The notes under the pieces were generated by a model. It was not told where the DNA came from, did no database searches, and saw nothing but the letters and a program-made list of their open reading frames with translations. DNA of 64,000 nucleotides, taken from contig CBFICS010000001.1 of the NCBI GenBank assembly GCA_965661055.1, forward strand, positions 1 through 64,000, read 5' to 3'. The position numbers and the translations under genes were made by a program. Below are positions 23,979-32,996 of this stretch, piece after piece; position 1 is the first letter of the stretch; every line of letters starts with the position of its first letter. Origin of the DNA: CBFHSF01 sp965661055 (lineage in GTDB: Bacteria > Bacteroidota > Bacteroidia > Flavobacteriales > Schleiferiaceae).

Positions 23979-24650
23979 CTATAGTTTTTCAAAAGCAATT
24001 CTCCTTATTAACTTGGATTCGGGCCTTTTGTTTACAAATTCAATGATCCTTTCGGGAATGTGTTCTGCGGCTTCTTTTAGCATCCAGCCCACAGCCTTTT
24101 GAACGATTTCTTCAGAATGACGGCACAGCTTATCTGCAATGTCAAACAAGTTAGAAAAATCTTTATCCTTGATAAAAGCCTTCTGGGTAACTATGGCTAT
24201 ACGGTTTTCCCAAATGTTTGAAGACTCTGCGAATTGGTATAGCAATGTCCGGTCTTTGTCTTTTAACCAAGGACCTAAAATTTTGTAGCAGGAACTGTCA
24301 ACAAGGTCCCAATTGTTCACCCCTTCTAGGTTATTTAAATACCAGTCTACGATTTCGGACTGAATTTTGGGATTTTTTTTAGCGGATTCAAACTGCTTTA
24401 CCGCGATGAATATAGCGGTTAGACGATGTTCATGATATTCAGACTTTATCAATTTGCTAAGTTCATAAAGGGGTGTGGTGCGGAAGGCTTCTTTTACAAC
24501 ACTGCGTTGGTTCGGAACGGTAATTCCTAATACTTTGTCCCCAAAACCATATCCTCCAGGAAATGCCTGGAGGAATCTTAGGTTTTTTTCTATTCTTTCG
24601 GGTTCTTCAAAAGCCCGAAGGGTTTCGATGATGTCTTTTGCCGTGGTCAT
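23979..24650 (-). CDS. DNA alkylation repair protein (AlkD-like)
   Basis: A 223-residue all-helical HEAT-repeat protein of the AlkD family, DNA glycosylases that remove positively charged alkylated bases without flipping them. Visible family features are FPGGYGFGDKVLGITVPNQR, HEHRLTAIFIAVKQFE-like repeats (EYHEHRLTAIFIAV), NNWDLVDSSCYKILGPWL (family W-D-L-V-D block) and VQKAVGWMLKEAA. It overlaps the upstream M1 peptidase stop by one base and is 2 bp from the aldehyde dehydrogenase start. Confidence 0.93.
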   Translation of the reverse strand: MTTAKDIIETLRAFEEPERIEKNLRFLQAFPGGYGFGDKVLGITVPNQRSVVKEAFRTTPLYELSKLIKSEYHEHRLTAIFIAVKQFESAKKNPKIQSEIVDWYLNNLEGVNNWDLVDSSCYKILGPWLKDKDRTLLYQFAESSNIWENRIAIVTQKAFIKDKDFSNLFDIADKLCRHSEEIVQKAVGWMLKEAAEHIPERIIEFVNKRPESKLIRRIAFEKL

Positions 24651-26524
24651 TATATAGAAGGCTCGTCAGAATAATCTAAAAGCTTATCCATAGTTTCGAT
24701 GGCCACAAAGTGATAATTGGGTCTTGCTTTAGAATATACTTTTTGCGCCCATTCTAATTGACCTGAATTCTTCATGGCTTCATAGGTTGGCGTCAAAAAC
24801 TTTCTACGTCCAACTGAAATTAAAAACTCTTCCACCTTAGGATAAACTGGCTTATAATGGTTTTTTATGGTAGGCTGGAACCACGCTGCTAATATTTCGC
24901 TATTGCCACTTTGGGAAAACTCAAAATGAGTATCTAAGGCAGCCAATTGTTCTTCGGTTATGTCTTTAGGAAGCCCATTAATAAATCGAATCCACTCATG
25001 AGTTGACCATTCATTCATTTTGGTAGACGCTGGAATTACCCCTTTGTCTGTAAACGCTTTGATGGCTGTTTCTGCTCTTTCAAAACGAGTCGCCGCAGGC
25101 TTAGGGCAGTTTTCGGGTAAGCCAGGTCCGTATACCCAAGCGTCAATATCTATAGTGGCGATTTGTTCTTGAGTAAGTTCTGCTTTTAAAAGCTCTAAAA
25201 ACCTTTCGGTATCCATTACTTGAAATGAATGAGATGTGAAGTAGTTCTTAACAAAGTTGTCCCACTTTTCTCTGCCCATGGTTTCTTCGCAAAGTCTCAA
25301 GAAGTTGTATCCTTTGTCATAGGCAATAGAGTTCATGCCGTCGTCAGGATTTCTACCGTCAAGCTTGAGCTTTAGGTGAGTGTCTTCTGGGTGATCAACC
25401 ATGAATTCAGCTACTTCTTCTTTAAGTCCTGCAAGACTTAAGGATGCCAACATTTCAGAATAGTCTCTTCCGTAAAGAGCTTCCATTATTCTTTCTTCAA
25501 AGTAAACTGTAAAACCTTCATTTAACCAGAAGTCATTCCACGTTGCATTGGTAACTAGGTTACCGCTCCAGCTATGAGCTAACTCATGAGCAACTAGAGA
25601 TACCAAAGATCGGTCTCCGGCAAGAATGGTAGGAGTTGCAAAGGTCAACTTTGGGTTTTCCATTCCCCCGAAAGGGAAAGAAGGAGGAAGAACTATCAAA
25701 TCATAACGTCCCCAAACGTAAGGGCCATAAAGCTTTTCAGCAGCCACAACCATATTTTCCATGTCAGCAAACTCCCAAACGGCAGTATCTAAAATACCCG
25801 CTTCTGCATAGACTCCCGTTCTTTCTCCAACCGGTTTGAACTCAACATCACCCACAGCCAAGGCCATTAGGTAAGATGGAATCGGTTTGTCCATGGTAAA
25901 GGTGTAAAGCCCTTGCGCATTTTTCTCTTGAGGATTGTCAGCGGACATTAGTGCCATCATGTTTTCAGGAACTTTTACCTCCGCGTTATAGGTGAATCTA
26001 ATGCCAGGGCTATCTTGAGTAGGAATCCAAGTTCTGGCTAAAATCGCCTGACTTTGGGTGAATAAAAAGGGAGATTCTTTACCTAGTGTTTGTTGTGCAC
26101 TTAGCCACTGTAGAGCGGCAGCTTTAGGTTGAGTAGAATAATTGATTGCAACCTTACGGGTGCTTTCATCTATTACAATATTTAAGGCCTGACCTAAGGT
26201 TTTATCATCAGGGCCCATGGTAAAGGTTAGCTCCTTTCCATCTTGATCTTGAACAGAAAGGATGGTGAGGTCCTTGCAATCAAAAATTATTTGATTACCT
26301 TGTTTGTAATCAATGTCCCAAACTGCTTTTCCGTAAAGTACCTTGGCGTTAAAGTCAACTTGAAGTGCCAAGTTAAGGTGTTTTACTGCGGCTTCGTTGG
26401 GTTTAGAATAACTATGAGGATCAGTTACGTAAATCATTTCATCTGTTTTTTTAGATGGAGTATTACAACTAATTAAAACGACTACTGCCGAGAGGCAGGT
26501 TAAAAGGAGTCTTTTCATTTTCAT
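24650..26524 (-). CDS. M1 family metalloaminopeptidase (lipoprotein)
   Basis: A 624-residue zinc aminopeptidase of the leukotriene-A4-hydrolase subgroup. The signal peptide MKMKRLLLTCLSAVVVLISC ends in a lipobox, so the enzyme is probably anchored in the envelope. Catalytic features are GGMENP (exopeptidase motif), HELAHSW (zinc His pair and catalytic Glu) and NEGFTVYFEERI (third ligand Glu). The C-terminal Leuk-A4-hydro_C helical domain begins at about residue 480. It is the first gene of a three-gene minus unit with AlkD and the aldehyde dehydrogenase, and is divergent from the YvlD-like gene 31 bp away. Confidence 0.95.
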   Translation of the reverse strand: MKMKRLLLTCLSAVVVLISCNTPSKKTDEMIYVTDPHSYSKPNEAAVKHLNLALQVDFNAKVLYGKAVWDIDYKQGNQIIFDCKDLTILSVQDQDGKELTFTMGPDDKTLGQALNIVIDESTRKVAINYSTQPKAAALQWLSAQQTLGKESPFLFTQSQAILARTWIPTQDSPGIRFTYNAEVKVPENMMALMSADNPQEKNAQGLYTFTMDKPIPSYLMALAVGDVEFKPVGERTGVYAEAGILDTAVWEFADMENMVVAAEKLYGPYVWGRYDLIVLPPSFPFGGMENPKLTFATPTILAGDRSLVSLVAHELAHSWSGNLVTNATWNDFWLNEGFTVYFEERIMEALYGRDYSEMLASLSLAGLKEEVAEFMVDHPEDTHLKLKLDGRNPDDGMNSIAYDKGYNFLRLCEETMGREKWDNFVKNYFTSHSFQVMDTERFLELLKAELTQEQIATIDIDAWVYGPGLPENCPKPAATRFERAETAIKAFTDKGVIPASTKMNEWSTHEWIRFINGLPKDITEEQLAALDTHFEFSQSGNSEILAAWFQPTIKNHYKPVYPKVEEFLISVGRRKFLTPTYEAMKNSGQLEWAQKVYSKARPNYHFVAIETMDKLLDYSDEPSI

Positions 26525-26555
26525 CTTTTTTGTAAATATAATTTGTATACATCAA

Positions 26556-26918
26556 ATGGAAAACCAAATAAAATCAAAACCCAGTCTTTTAGTAAGACTT
26601 GCCGTAAACACCCTAAGTGTTTTTGCAGTCGCCTATGTGTTACCTGGCGTTGTCGTTGATACGTTTTGGACTGCGCTTTGGGTAGCTATTGTGCTAGGAA
26701 TACTCAATGCAACCATAAAACCCTTTTTAATTGTAATTACCATTCCTATTACTTTTTTAACCCTTGGACTTTTCTTGTTAGTCATCAACGCATTGATCAT
26801 TTACTTTGCCGATGGACTGGTCGATGGGTTTTCGGTTAATGGATTTTGGTGGGCTTTACTTTTTTCTTTCTTAATTACTGCCGTCAATAGTATGCTGTAT
26901 AGCTTTGGCGATAACTAG
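26556..26918 (+). CDS. YvlD-like (phage holin family 4) small membrane protein
   Basis: A 120-residue protein with four membrane helices. The family pattern is LAVNTLSVFAVAYVLPGVVV near the N-terminus, then LGILNATIKPFLIVITIPITFLTLG and VNALIIYFADGLV. The family name in databases is misleading: nothing here suggests a phage. Some relatives are envelope-stress genes. It ends 2 bp from the convergent DUF502 gene. Confidence 0.9.
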   Translation: MENQIKSKPSLLVRLAVNTLSVFAVAYVLPGVVVDTFWTALWVAIVLGILNATIKPFLIVITIPITFLTLGLFLLVINALIIYFADGLVDGFSVNGFWWALLFSFLITAVNSMLYSFGDN

Positions 26919-26920
26919 GA

Positions 26921-27487
26921 TTAATTGTCATTGTCGTCCATGGTCACAACCCCGCCGGCAATAATGTATTTCATAACATCTGCGCTTTTTGAGTTGATAG
27001 GCTCTACATAGCTTTCGGGCACAAGAAATAATTGTCCAGAAATGGCAAATGAGTGAGGGACGTATACCGTTAAGAGGCCATTAAGGTTTTTCTTTTCTAA
27101 TAGGTCTTGGGCTTCATCTGTAATAAAGCCAAGTCTTCTGATTTCAGAATTCTCATAAAGCTTTAAAAGCACAGGGTGGTTAAATCCTTTCTTTTGTCCG
27201 ACAAAAGCCTTTACCAAATCTTTTACTGAAGAATATACCAACTTAATGAGTGGCACTCTTTCAAGCTGAGTCTCTATCATGTTGAAGAGAGGGAGCTTTA
27301 TTAAGTAGCTTCCTACTACTCCGGAGATGGTTATGACGGTAAACAACAAGATGATTCCCAGCCCGGGAATGTCTAGCGGAATAAGAGAGTCTAGACCCGC
27401 AAAAATTTCAATAAACAACAATGCTGTTAATGATATAGGCGCTAAGTAAAGAAGCCCTTGTAAAAAATATTTAAAAACCGTTTTCAT
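26921..27487 (-). CDS. DUF502 family membrane protein
   Basis: A 188-residue protein with two N-terminal membrane helices (about 8-30 and 42-65, with LIPLDIPGLGIILLFTVITI), then the family block IETQLERVPLIKLVYSSVKDLVKAF and GQKKGFNHPVLL. The cytoplasmic beta-rich part contains RRLGFITDEAQDL and VYVPHSFAISGQLFLVP. Function is unknown. It overlaps the upstream MmcQ/YjbR gene by 4 bp, so the two are likely translated together. Confidence 0.9.
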   Translation of the reverse strand: MKTVFKYFLQGLLYLAPISLTALLFIEIFAGLDSLIPLDIPGLGIILLFTVITISGVVGSYLIKLPLFNMIETQLERVPLIKLVYSSVKDLVKAFVGQKKGFNHPVLLKLYENSEIRRLGFITDEAQDLLEKKNLNGLLTVYVPHSFAISGQLFLVPESYVEPINSKSADVMKYIIAGGVVTMDDNDN

Positions 27488-27834
27488 TCGTTGAGTGTTT
27501 CTTTGTATTTCTTCGGTAGCTTAGAGACTACCAAGTAATAAGACTGGTCTATCCAGTCTTTGATTTGTTGAGGAGACAAGGCTCCGTCAAGAGAAAGGGC
27601 ATTCCAATGTTTTTTGCTGAGGTGGTAGGCAGAGGTTACTTCGGGGTAGCGATCTCTAAGGTCCTCAACGTCTTCTGGAGGGAACTTCAAACTTATAGAA
27701 TGTGATCTTTCTAGGGGAATGAAAATGAAAATCTTACCGAGGACCTTCATTACTAAAGTGGTTTCATCAAACGGAAAGGACTCTTCAACTCCCTTTTTAG
27801 ACAAACAATATTCTCTTATTTCTTCAACATTCAT
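27484..27834 (-). CDS. MmcQ/YjbR family protein
   Basis: A 116-residue protein of the YjbR (CyaY-like fold) family. The start NVEEIREYCLSKKGVEESFPFD is typical, as are VMKVLGKIFIFI, LKFPPEDVEDLRDRYP and KKHWNALSLDGALSPQQIKDWIDQSY. DNA binding has been proposed for the family, but the role is open. It is coupled to the DUF502 gene and divergent from the thioesterase gene with 43 bp between starts. Confidence 0.92.
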   Translation of the reverse strand: MNVEEIREYCLSKKGVEESFPFDETTLVMKVLGKIFIFIPLERSHSISLKFPPEDVEDLRDRYPEVTSAYHLSKKHWNALSLDGALSPQQIKDWIDQSYYLVVSKLPKKYKETLNE

Positions 27835-27877
27835 CTTGGATCAAAGATATTCTATTCCTTTGTAAAAATAATTTTTT

Positions 27878-28405
27878 ATGAACTTATACTTGCGCTTTCT
27901 TGGTTTTGTCTTCTCCGCTTTTTTTATTAAAGGCAAAAAAGAGCTGCGCAAAACGCAAGTGCGGTTCAGGGTATTACCCCAAGATTGTGATGTTAATTTT
28001 CACCTTACAAATTCTCGGTATTTGGCTTTTGCTGACTTGGCGAGAATGTATGCTACGGTTAGAATGGGGCTTTTAAAAGCGGTGCTGAAAAACAAATGGA
28101 TGATAGTAGTTCAAAGCCAAGAGATTACATACATACGTCCTATACCCCCCATGGCAAAATTCATCCTTACCACCGAGTTTATTCACTACGACGAAAAGTA
28201 CTTTTACGCCTATCATGAGTATATTTACAAAGGAACAATAATGGCAACTGCCATGGTGAGAGGGGCTTTTTTAAAAGGAAAGAAAGTGGTTAGTCTAGGA
28301 GATATTCTGAGTAATGAAGGATTTCAACTTCCATTTACTGAAGAGCCTGAATCGGTTAGTTCATGGAAAGCTCACTTGGCGGTAAAAAAATCAACAAATG
28401 CTTAA
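27878..28405 (+). CDS. Thioesterase-like (4HBT/THEM6-type) protein
   Basis: A 175-residue hotdog-fold protein. A hydrophobic N-terminus (LYLRFLGFVFSAFFIKG) may act as an anchor. The hotdog core has VRFRVLPQDCDVNFHLTNSRYLAFADLARM, where D-x-N-x-H-(L/M)-x-N-x-x-Y is the acyl-CoA thioesterase signature, and ITYIRPIPPMAKFILTTEF. Relatives of this THEM6 type often lack proven activity. It ends next to the convergent ATL gene without any gap. Confidence 0.85.
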   Translation: MNLYLRFLGFVFSAFFIKGKKELRKTQVRFRVLPQDCDVNFHLTNSRYLAFADLARMYATVRMGLLKAVLKNKWMIVVQSQEITYIRPIPPMAKFILTTEFIHYDEKYFYAYHEYIYKGTIMATAMVRGAFLKGKKVVSLGDILSNEGFQLPFTEEPESVSSWKAHLAVKKSTNA

Positions 28406-28729
28406 TTAGAGCTCTTCAGAAGGGTCCCAAAAGTGTTTTTTAAAATCCACTATTTGGTCGTCAACTACGTCTATTCCTTCAGAAATTAGCAGCTGTGCCA
28501 TCAAATTACTTCCTTGAAAGTGGTGTTTTCCAGTTAACACCCCTACTCGGTTTACCACTCTATGAGCGGGAATGGAAGGGTCGATGTGCGAGGCGTTCAT
28601 AGCCCAACCCACCATTCTGGCAGACCTTGCAGCCCCGAGGTACTTGGCAATAGCCCCATAAGAGGTCACCCTGCCGTGTGGTATTTTTACTGCCACTTCA
28701 TAAACCTTTGTGAAAAAGGATTCTTCCAC
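28406..28729 (-). CDS. Alkyltransferase-like (ATL) protein, MGMT family without catalytic Cys
   Basis: A 107-residue protein equal to the DNA-binding domain of O6-alkylguanine-DNA alkyltransferase. The helix-turn-helix (GRVTSYGAIAKYLGAARSARMVG, with the Arg finger region) is kept. The active-site PCHRV is IPAHRVVN, with Ala 55 in place of the acceptor Cys. ATL proteins bind O6-alkylguanine and hand the lesion to nucleotide excision repair. It is the last gene of recJ-trmB-ATL (1-bp overlap with trmB). Confidence 0.93.
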   Translation of the reverse strand: MEESFFTKVYEVAVKIPHGRVTSYGAIAKYLGAARSARMVGWAMNASHIDPSIPAHRVVNRVGVLTGKHHFQGSNLMAQLLISEGIDVVDDQIVDFKKHFWDPSEEL

Positions 28730-29397
28730 TACAGTCTAAATTTGATGTAGGTAATGGCCTTACCTTGTTTTAACCACATTTGCTCGTAGTAGGTTTTGAT
28801 TTCAAACAAGATATTGTCTCTTGTTTTAAACTGATGATAAATATCGTGATAAGCCTCAAGCACTTCGTAACCTTCCATCTGAACAATGCCGTGGGTGTAC
28901 CCGTGTAAAAATTCACTATCACATTTTAGGTGGACAATTCCCCCTGGTTTTAATACGCGTTGGTACATTTTTAAAAACTCAGGATTGGTCATCCTGTGCT
29001 TCATTCTCTTGAATTTTATTTGAGGATCTGGAAAGGTAATCCATATTTCATCAATCTCATTTTCGGCAAAAACACCTTCTAGCAGCTCGATTTGTGTTCT
29101 TACAAATCCAACGTTTTTCATTTCAGATTCAACGCCTTCTTTAGCCCCCGTATGGAGACGAGCGCCTTTGAGGTCAATACCAATATAGTTTTTGCTAGGA
29201 TCTCTTTTGGCAAGTCCAATGGTGTAATCTCCTTTGCCACATCCCAGCTCTACAATAATCGGATTGTCATTTTTAAAAAAGTCGCTGTGCCACTTTCCCT
29301 TTAAAGGGATACCTGCTTCAACCTCTTCTCGGGTGGGTTGAATTAAATTCCAAAACGTGTCGTTTTCTCTGAATTTTTTGAGCTTGTTTTTTGCCAT
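28729..29397 (-). CDS. trmB: tRNA (guanine-N7-)-methyltransferase
   Basis: A 222-residue SAM enzyme that methylates G46 in the tRNA variable loop. Motifs: IVELGCGKGDYTIGLAKRDP (SAM motif I), NYIGIDLKGARLHTGAKEG, EIWITFPDPQIKFKRMKHRM (family block with the catalytic Asp) and LKPGGIVHLKCDSEFL. Length is usual. It lies 13 bp behind recJ and overlaps the ATL gene by one base. Confidence 0.96.
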   Translation of the reverse strand: MAKNKLKKFRENDTFWNLIQPTREEVEAGIPLKGKWHSDFFKNDNPIIVELGCGKGDYTIGLAKRDPSKNYIGIDLKGARLHTGAKEGVESEMKNVGFVRTQIELLEGVFAENEIDEIWITFPDPQIKFKRMKHRMTNPEFLKMYQRVLKPGGIVHLKCDSEFLHGYTHGIVQMEGYEVLEAYHDIYHQFKTRDNILFEIKTYYEQMWLKQGKAITYIKFRL

Positions 29398-29410
29398 TTG
29401 GCAAAGATAG

Positions 29411-31114
29411 TTATCCGTTGTGAACTATAACATCTAGAAGAGAAAGTTGAATAGATTTATGTCCCTGAAAGTGATTTAACTCCACGTGATAAGCAATATC
29501 ATAGGTGTTAGATTCATTGAGGATTTCCAGTTTTTCTCCGAGGCCAAACCCTATTAAATCAAAAGAAACACCAGACTTCTGACAATTAGCAATGGCCTTT
29601 AGGTGGGTTTTGTCAGCACCAATGGCTCGAAAATGAGAAATGGCAATGTCTTTCGTGGCGAAAGTCGGATTCATATTCCTCGGACCAAAGGGCTCAAACT
29701 GCTTGAGAAGCCTGTAGAATTTTGGGGTTATTTCAGAAAACTCAAGGACCTCATCAATGTCGATCTTTGGTTTTTTCAGATGCTCTGGAAGGGTTTCAGA
29801 AACGACCTTTTCAAACTGCTCTTTGAATTCAGAAAGCTTATCACTGGCCAAGGTCATTCCAGCCGCATACATGTGTCCGCCAAATTGAATGAGACTATCA
29901 CTACACTTTTCAAGGGCTGCATATACGTCGTAACCGTGAACCGATCGGGCCGATCCGCCAATTACATCCCCCGAAAGGGTAAGTACAATGGTGGGTTTGT
30001 AGTGTTTTTCAATTAAACGAGAAGCGACAATTCCAACCACGCCTTTGTGCCAATCAGGTTGGTACACTACGGTTGAATTGCGCTTTGTCAATTGGTGATT
30101 TTCAATTTGCTGCAGGGCCTCTTGAGTTATTCTCTTGTCTAGGTCTTTGCGAACCTCGTTGTTGTGGTTGATTTTTTCTAAGAGCTGTGCAATTTCTGCT
30201 TCGTCATTTGAGCGCAAAAAATCAACAGCCCTAAGCCCGTGGTCAATTCTACCTGCTGCATTGATTTTAGGTCCCACTTTGAAAACTAAATCGGTGATGG
30301 TGAATAGCTGATCATTGCCCTTCATTAAATTTTTAAAGGCCAACCTGGGGTGTGAGTTTATTTGTGCAAGGCCAAAATAGGCAAGAGTTCTGTTTTCTCC
30401 TGTCACTGGGACGATATCTGAGGCAATGCTTGCCGCTACAAGGTCTAAATAGGGGACTAAGTCTAGAACATCACCTCCGTTTTTCTCTGTAAATGCTTGA
30501 ATTAATTTAAATCCGATGCCGCAACCGCTTAGTTCTTTATAAGGGTACTCGTCATCGGGTCTTTTGGGATCTAAAATAGCAAGTGCGTTGGGAAGTACAG
30601 GTCCCGGCAAATGGTGGTCGCAGATGATCATGTCTATGCCCTTATCTTGGGCATAGCTAATTTGTTCGTTGGCTTTTACCCCACAGTCTAGGGCAATCAT
30701 TAGTTTTACTCCGAGCTCTTCGGCCTTGTCTATACCTTGAAAAGAAAGGCCGTAGCCTTCTGCATATCTGTCGGGAATGTAGGTGTGAAGATGTTTAAAG
30801 TGATCCTCAAAAAACGATGACACCAAGGCCACTGAGGTGGTTCCGTCAACGTCGTAATCTCCATAAATCATTATCGGTTCATCGCGCTCCTTAGCCTCTG
30901 AAATTCGGGAAATAGCCACCTCCATGTCTTTCATTAAAAAGGGAGAATGTAAATCGCTGAGGTCAGGTCTAAAGAATTCTTTAGCCTCATTAAGACTTGT
31001 GATTCCTCTTTTTACTAGAAGGTTTACTAACGACGATGGAATTTTTAATTGTACTTTCAATTCAGCAGGGACTGAATGAGCTGTGCGTTCAGGATAATTC
31101 CAAATGGTTTCCAT
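29411..31114 (-). CDS. recJ: Single-stranded-DNA-specific exonuclease RecJ
   Basis: This 567-residue DHH-family 5'-3' exonuclease works in recombination and mismatch/base-excision repair. Metal-binding motifs are YGDYDVDGTTSVALV, ALDCG, ICDHHLPG, SGCGIGFKLIQAF and GGSARSVHGYDV, with GGHMYAAGMTL of the DHHA1 domain. The frame opens earlier (to 31201), but the start is set at the ATG giving METIWNYPER: the N-terminal motif W-x-x-(P) follows directly, and a promoter element lies between the two candidate starts. It leads the recJ-trmB-ATL unit. Confidence 0.96.
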   Translation of the reverse strand: METIWNYPERTAHSVPAELKVQLKIPSSLVNLLVKRGITSLNEAKEFFRPDLSDLHSPFLMKDMEVAISRISEAKERDEPIMIYGDYDVDGTTSVALVSSFFEDHFKHLHTYIPDRYAEGYGLSFQGIDKAEELGVKLMIALDCGVKANEQISYAQDKGIDMIICDHHLPGPVLPNALAILDPKRPDDEYPYKELSGCGIGFKLIQAFTEKNGGDVLDLVPYLDLVAASIASDIVPVTGENRTLAYFGLAQINSHPRLAFKNLMKGNDQLFTITDLVFKVGPKINAAGRIDHGLRAVDFLRSNDEAEIAQLLEKINHNNEVRKDLDKRITQEALQQIENHQLTKRNSTVVYQPDWHKGVVGIVASRLIEKHYKPTIVLTLSGDVIGGSARSVHGYDVYAALEKCSDSLIQFGGHMYAAGMTLASDKLSEFKEQFEKVVSETLPEHLKKPKIDIDEVLEFSEITPKFYRLLKQFEPFGPRNMNPTFATKDIAISHFRAIGADKTHLKAIANCQKSGVSFDLIGFGLGEKLEILNESNTYDIAYHVELNHFQGHKSIQLSLLDVIVHNG

Positions 31115-31132
31115 GAAATGAAGATTAGTATT

Positions 31133-31140
31133 CAAAGGTA
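31133..31140 (-). promoter_or_regulatory. -7 promoter element of recJ
   Basis: TACCTTTG on the minus strand, 18 bp before the chosen recJ ATG and inside the upstream extension of the frame. It argues against the longer start. Confidence 0.55.
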
Positions 31141-31280
31141 CAATTAACCAATGGGTTGATGAATTAAATATCGTTGAACAATCGATTACTGCCGATTGCA
31201 CATTCTTAATTAACTTTTAATTCTACTAAAAATTACAGGGAGATATCGCTATCTTTCCTCCTCTTGACGTATTAAAGTCC

Positions 31281-31288
31281 TACCTTTG
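31281..31288 (+). promoter_or_regulatory. -7 promoter element of the SulP gene
   Basis: TACCTTTG, with a TTG at 31264-31266, lies 4 bp before the ATG at 31293, so the mRNA is probably leaderless. Confidence 0.5.
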
Positions 31289-31292
31289 AATC

Positions 31293-32804
31293 ATGAATAT
31301 TAAGAAAGACATTTCGTCAGCATTGGTTGTGTACTTAGTAGCCTTACCTCTTTGTTTGGGAATTGCTTTGGCTTCAGGCGCACCCCTGTTCAGCGGATTG
31401 ATTGCTGGAATTGTTGGCGGAATTGTTATCGGTTCACTTTCTGGATCGCACATCAGTGTTTCAGGTCCTGCGGCAGGGCTAACCGTTATCGTTTTATCAG
31501 CCATAGAAGATCTTGGCAGTTACCCCATGTTTTTAGCTGCGGTTGTTTTAGCAGGGTTTATACAGTTTGTTTTAGGTAGACTAAAAGCGGGAGTTATTGG
31601 CTACTTTTTTCCGAATGCGGTCATCAATGGAATGTTGGCTGCCATCGGTTTGATTCTAATCTTAAAGCAAATTCCACATGCCATCGGTTATGATGCCGAT
31701 TTTGAAGGAGATATGGAATTCGTGCAGGCCAATAGTGAAAACACACTGACCTCGCTGATCAATTCGCTGAGGTACATAAGCCCCGGTGCCTTGATTATTT
31801 CTTCCATTTCTCTGTTGATATTGTATGTCTTTGAAAAACAAAAAGCCAAAGGAGCAAATGCTTTTTTTAAAATTATTCCGGGTGCCTTGATCGCCGTTCT
31901 TTTTGGTGTGTTTGCCAATTTAGGATTTGAAAAGTTTTATCCCCGTTTTGCCCTTTCAAAAGATCATATGGTAAAGTTGCCCATTGCAGAGAATGCCAGT
32001 GAGTTCTTTAATTTTTTCACCTTGCCTTCATGGCCAGACCTTACAAGCTCAACCTTCTACTTGGCTGCCTTTACGATTGCCATTGTTGCGAGTTTAGAAA
32101 CCTTGCTAAGTATTGAAGCCTCTGATAAATTAGATCCGCAAAAGAGAATAACTCCTACAAGTCGTGAACTACAAGTCCAAGGGGTGGGGAATATGGTATC
32201 AGGATTTATTGGTGGACTGCCGATTACCTCGGTAATTGTAAGAAGTTCAGCCAATGCAGCATCTGGGGCAACGTCTAAGGCATCTTCAATATTTCATGGG
32301 TTTTTCTTGTTAGTTACGGTAGCCTTGATTCCAAGTTACCTTAACCTCATACCTTTTGCCTGTTTGGCGGCCGTTTTGCTTCAGGTGGGGTATAAATTGA
32401 CCAACCCTTCTAAATATATAAGTTCATTTAAAAGGGGATATGCGCAATTTATTCCCTTTGTCGTTACCCTGTTGGCCATTGTGTTTACCGATTTGCTAAT
32501 CGGAATCATGATTGGAATCGTCGTCGGGCTCATTTTTGTCCTTGTATCTAATTATCAAAAAGCCATTATTCTAGATGAGTCTGAAGAAGGGGTTTGCAAA
32601 ATCACCTTTAATAAGGATGTTAGCTTTTTAAATAAGGCCGTTTTATTAAGTAGTTTGGAAAGCATTTCTTCTGGTCAACGATTAATAATTGATGGCACTC
32701 AAGCTCAATTTATTGATAATGACATCAAAGACATTATTGTTGAGTATCAAAACAGCTCTAAAGAAAAGGGAATAGAAGTGATACTAAAGGGGGTTTCTAT
32801 ATAA
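31293..32804 (+). CDS. SulP family inorganic anion transporter
   Basis: A 503-residue transporter of the SLC26/SulP family, with about 12-14 membrane helices and a shortened C-terminal STAS domain. The opening KKDISSALVVYLVALPLCLGIALASG and the block GSLSGSHISVSGPAAGLTVIV are typical, as is NMVSGFIGGLPITSVIVRSSAN. The STAS part (from about 430) includes QRLIIDGTQAQFIDNDI. Substrate (sulfate, bicarbonate or another anion) cannot be read. Bacteroidota copies often sit beside a carbonic anhydrase, but none is adjacent here. Confidence 0.93.
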   Translation: MNIKKDISSALVVYLVALPLCLGIALASGAPLFSGLIAGIVGGIVIGSLSGSHISVSGPAAGLTVIVLSAIEDLGSYPMFLAAVVLAGFIQFVLGRLKAGVIGYFFPNAVINGMLAAIGLILILKQIPHAIGYDADFEGDMEFVQANSENTLTSLINSLRYISPGALIISSISLLILYVFEKQKAKGANAFFKIIPGALIAVLFGVFANLGFEKFYPRFALSKDHMVKLPIAENASEFFNFFTLPSWPDLTSSTFYLAAFTIAIVASLETLLSIEASDKLDPQKRITPTSRELQVQGVGNMVSGFIGGLPITSVIVRSSANAASGATSKASSIFHGFFLLVTVALIPSYLNLIPFACLAAVLLQVGYKLTNPSKYISSFKRGYAQFIPFVVTLLAIVFTDLLIGIMIGIVVGLIFVLVSNYQKAIILDESEEGVCKITFNKDVSFLNKAVLLSSLESISSGQRLIIDGTQAQFIDNDIKDIIVEYQNSSKEKGIEVILKGVSI

Positions 32805-32970
32805 TGTAACTTCATTACATTTCATTTTTTTCTCTCGACTAAAGTCATTGAATCTATCGAAATTAAAAAAAAGTAAGATTAATCTTGCTAAAATATTTGT
32901 TTTGAAGGTTTATTAACCATTTCATCAACATTTTTTAAATAAAAACGGACATATGTAATAAACTTACTTA

Positions 32971-32978
32971 TACATTTG
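32971..32978 (+). promoter_or_regulatory. -7 promoter element of the arginine decarboxylase operon
   Basis: TACATTTG matches TAnnTTTG and lies 18 bp before the ATG at 32997. It overlaps the upstream TTG (32976) that would open a longer frame, which supports the ATG. Confidence 0.55.
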
Positions 32979-32996
32979 TTTGGTAATTTAACTGTG

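Noticed and set aside
26556..26918. Prophage indicated by a 'phage holin' family gene
   Set aside because: The protein is a YvlD-like membrane protein; no integrase, capsid or terminase gene is nearby.
29411..31201. Longer RecJ start at 31201
   Set aside because: The extra 29 residues precede a TACCTTTG promoter element and lack family similarity; the ATG at 31114 fits the family.
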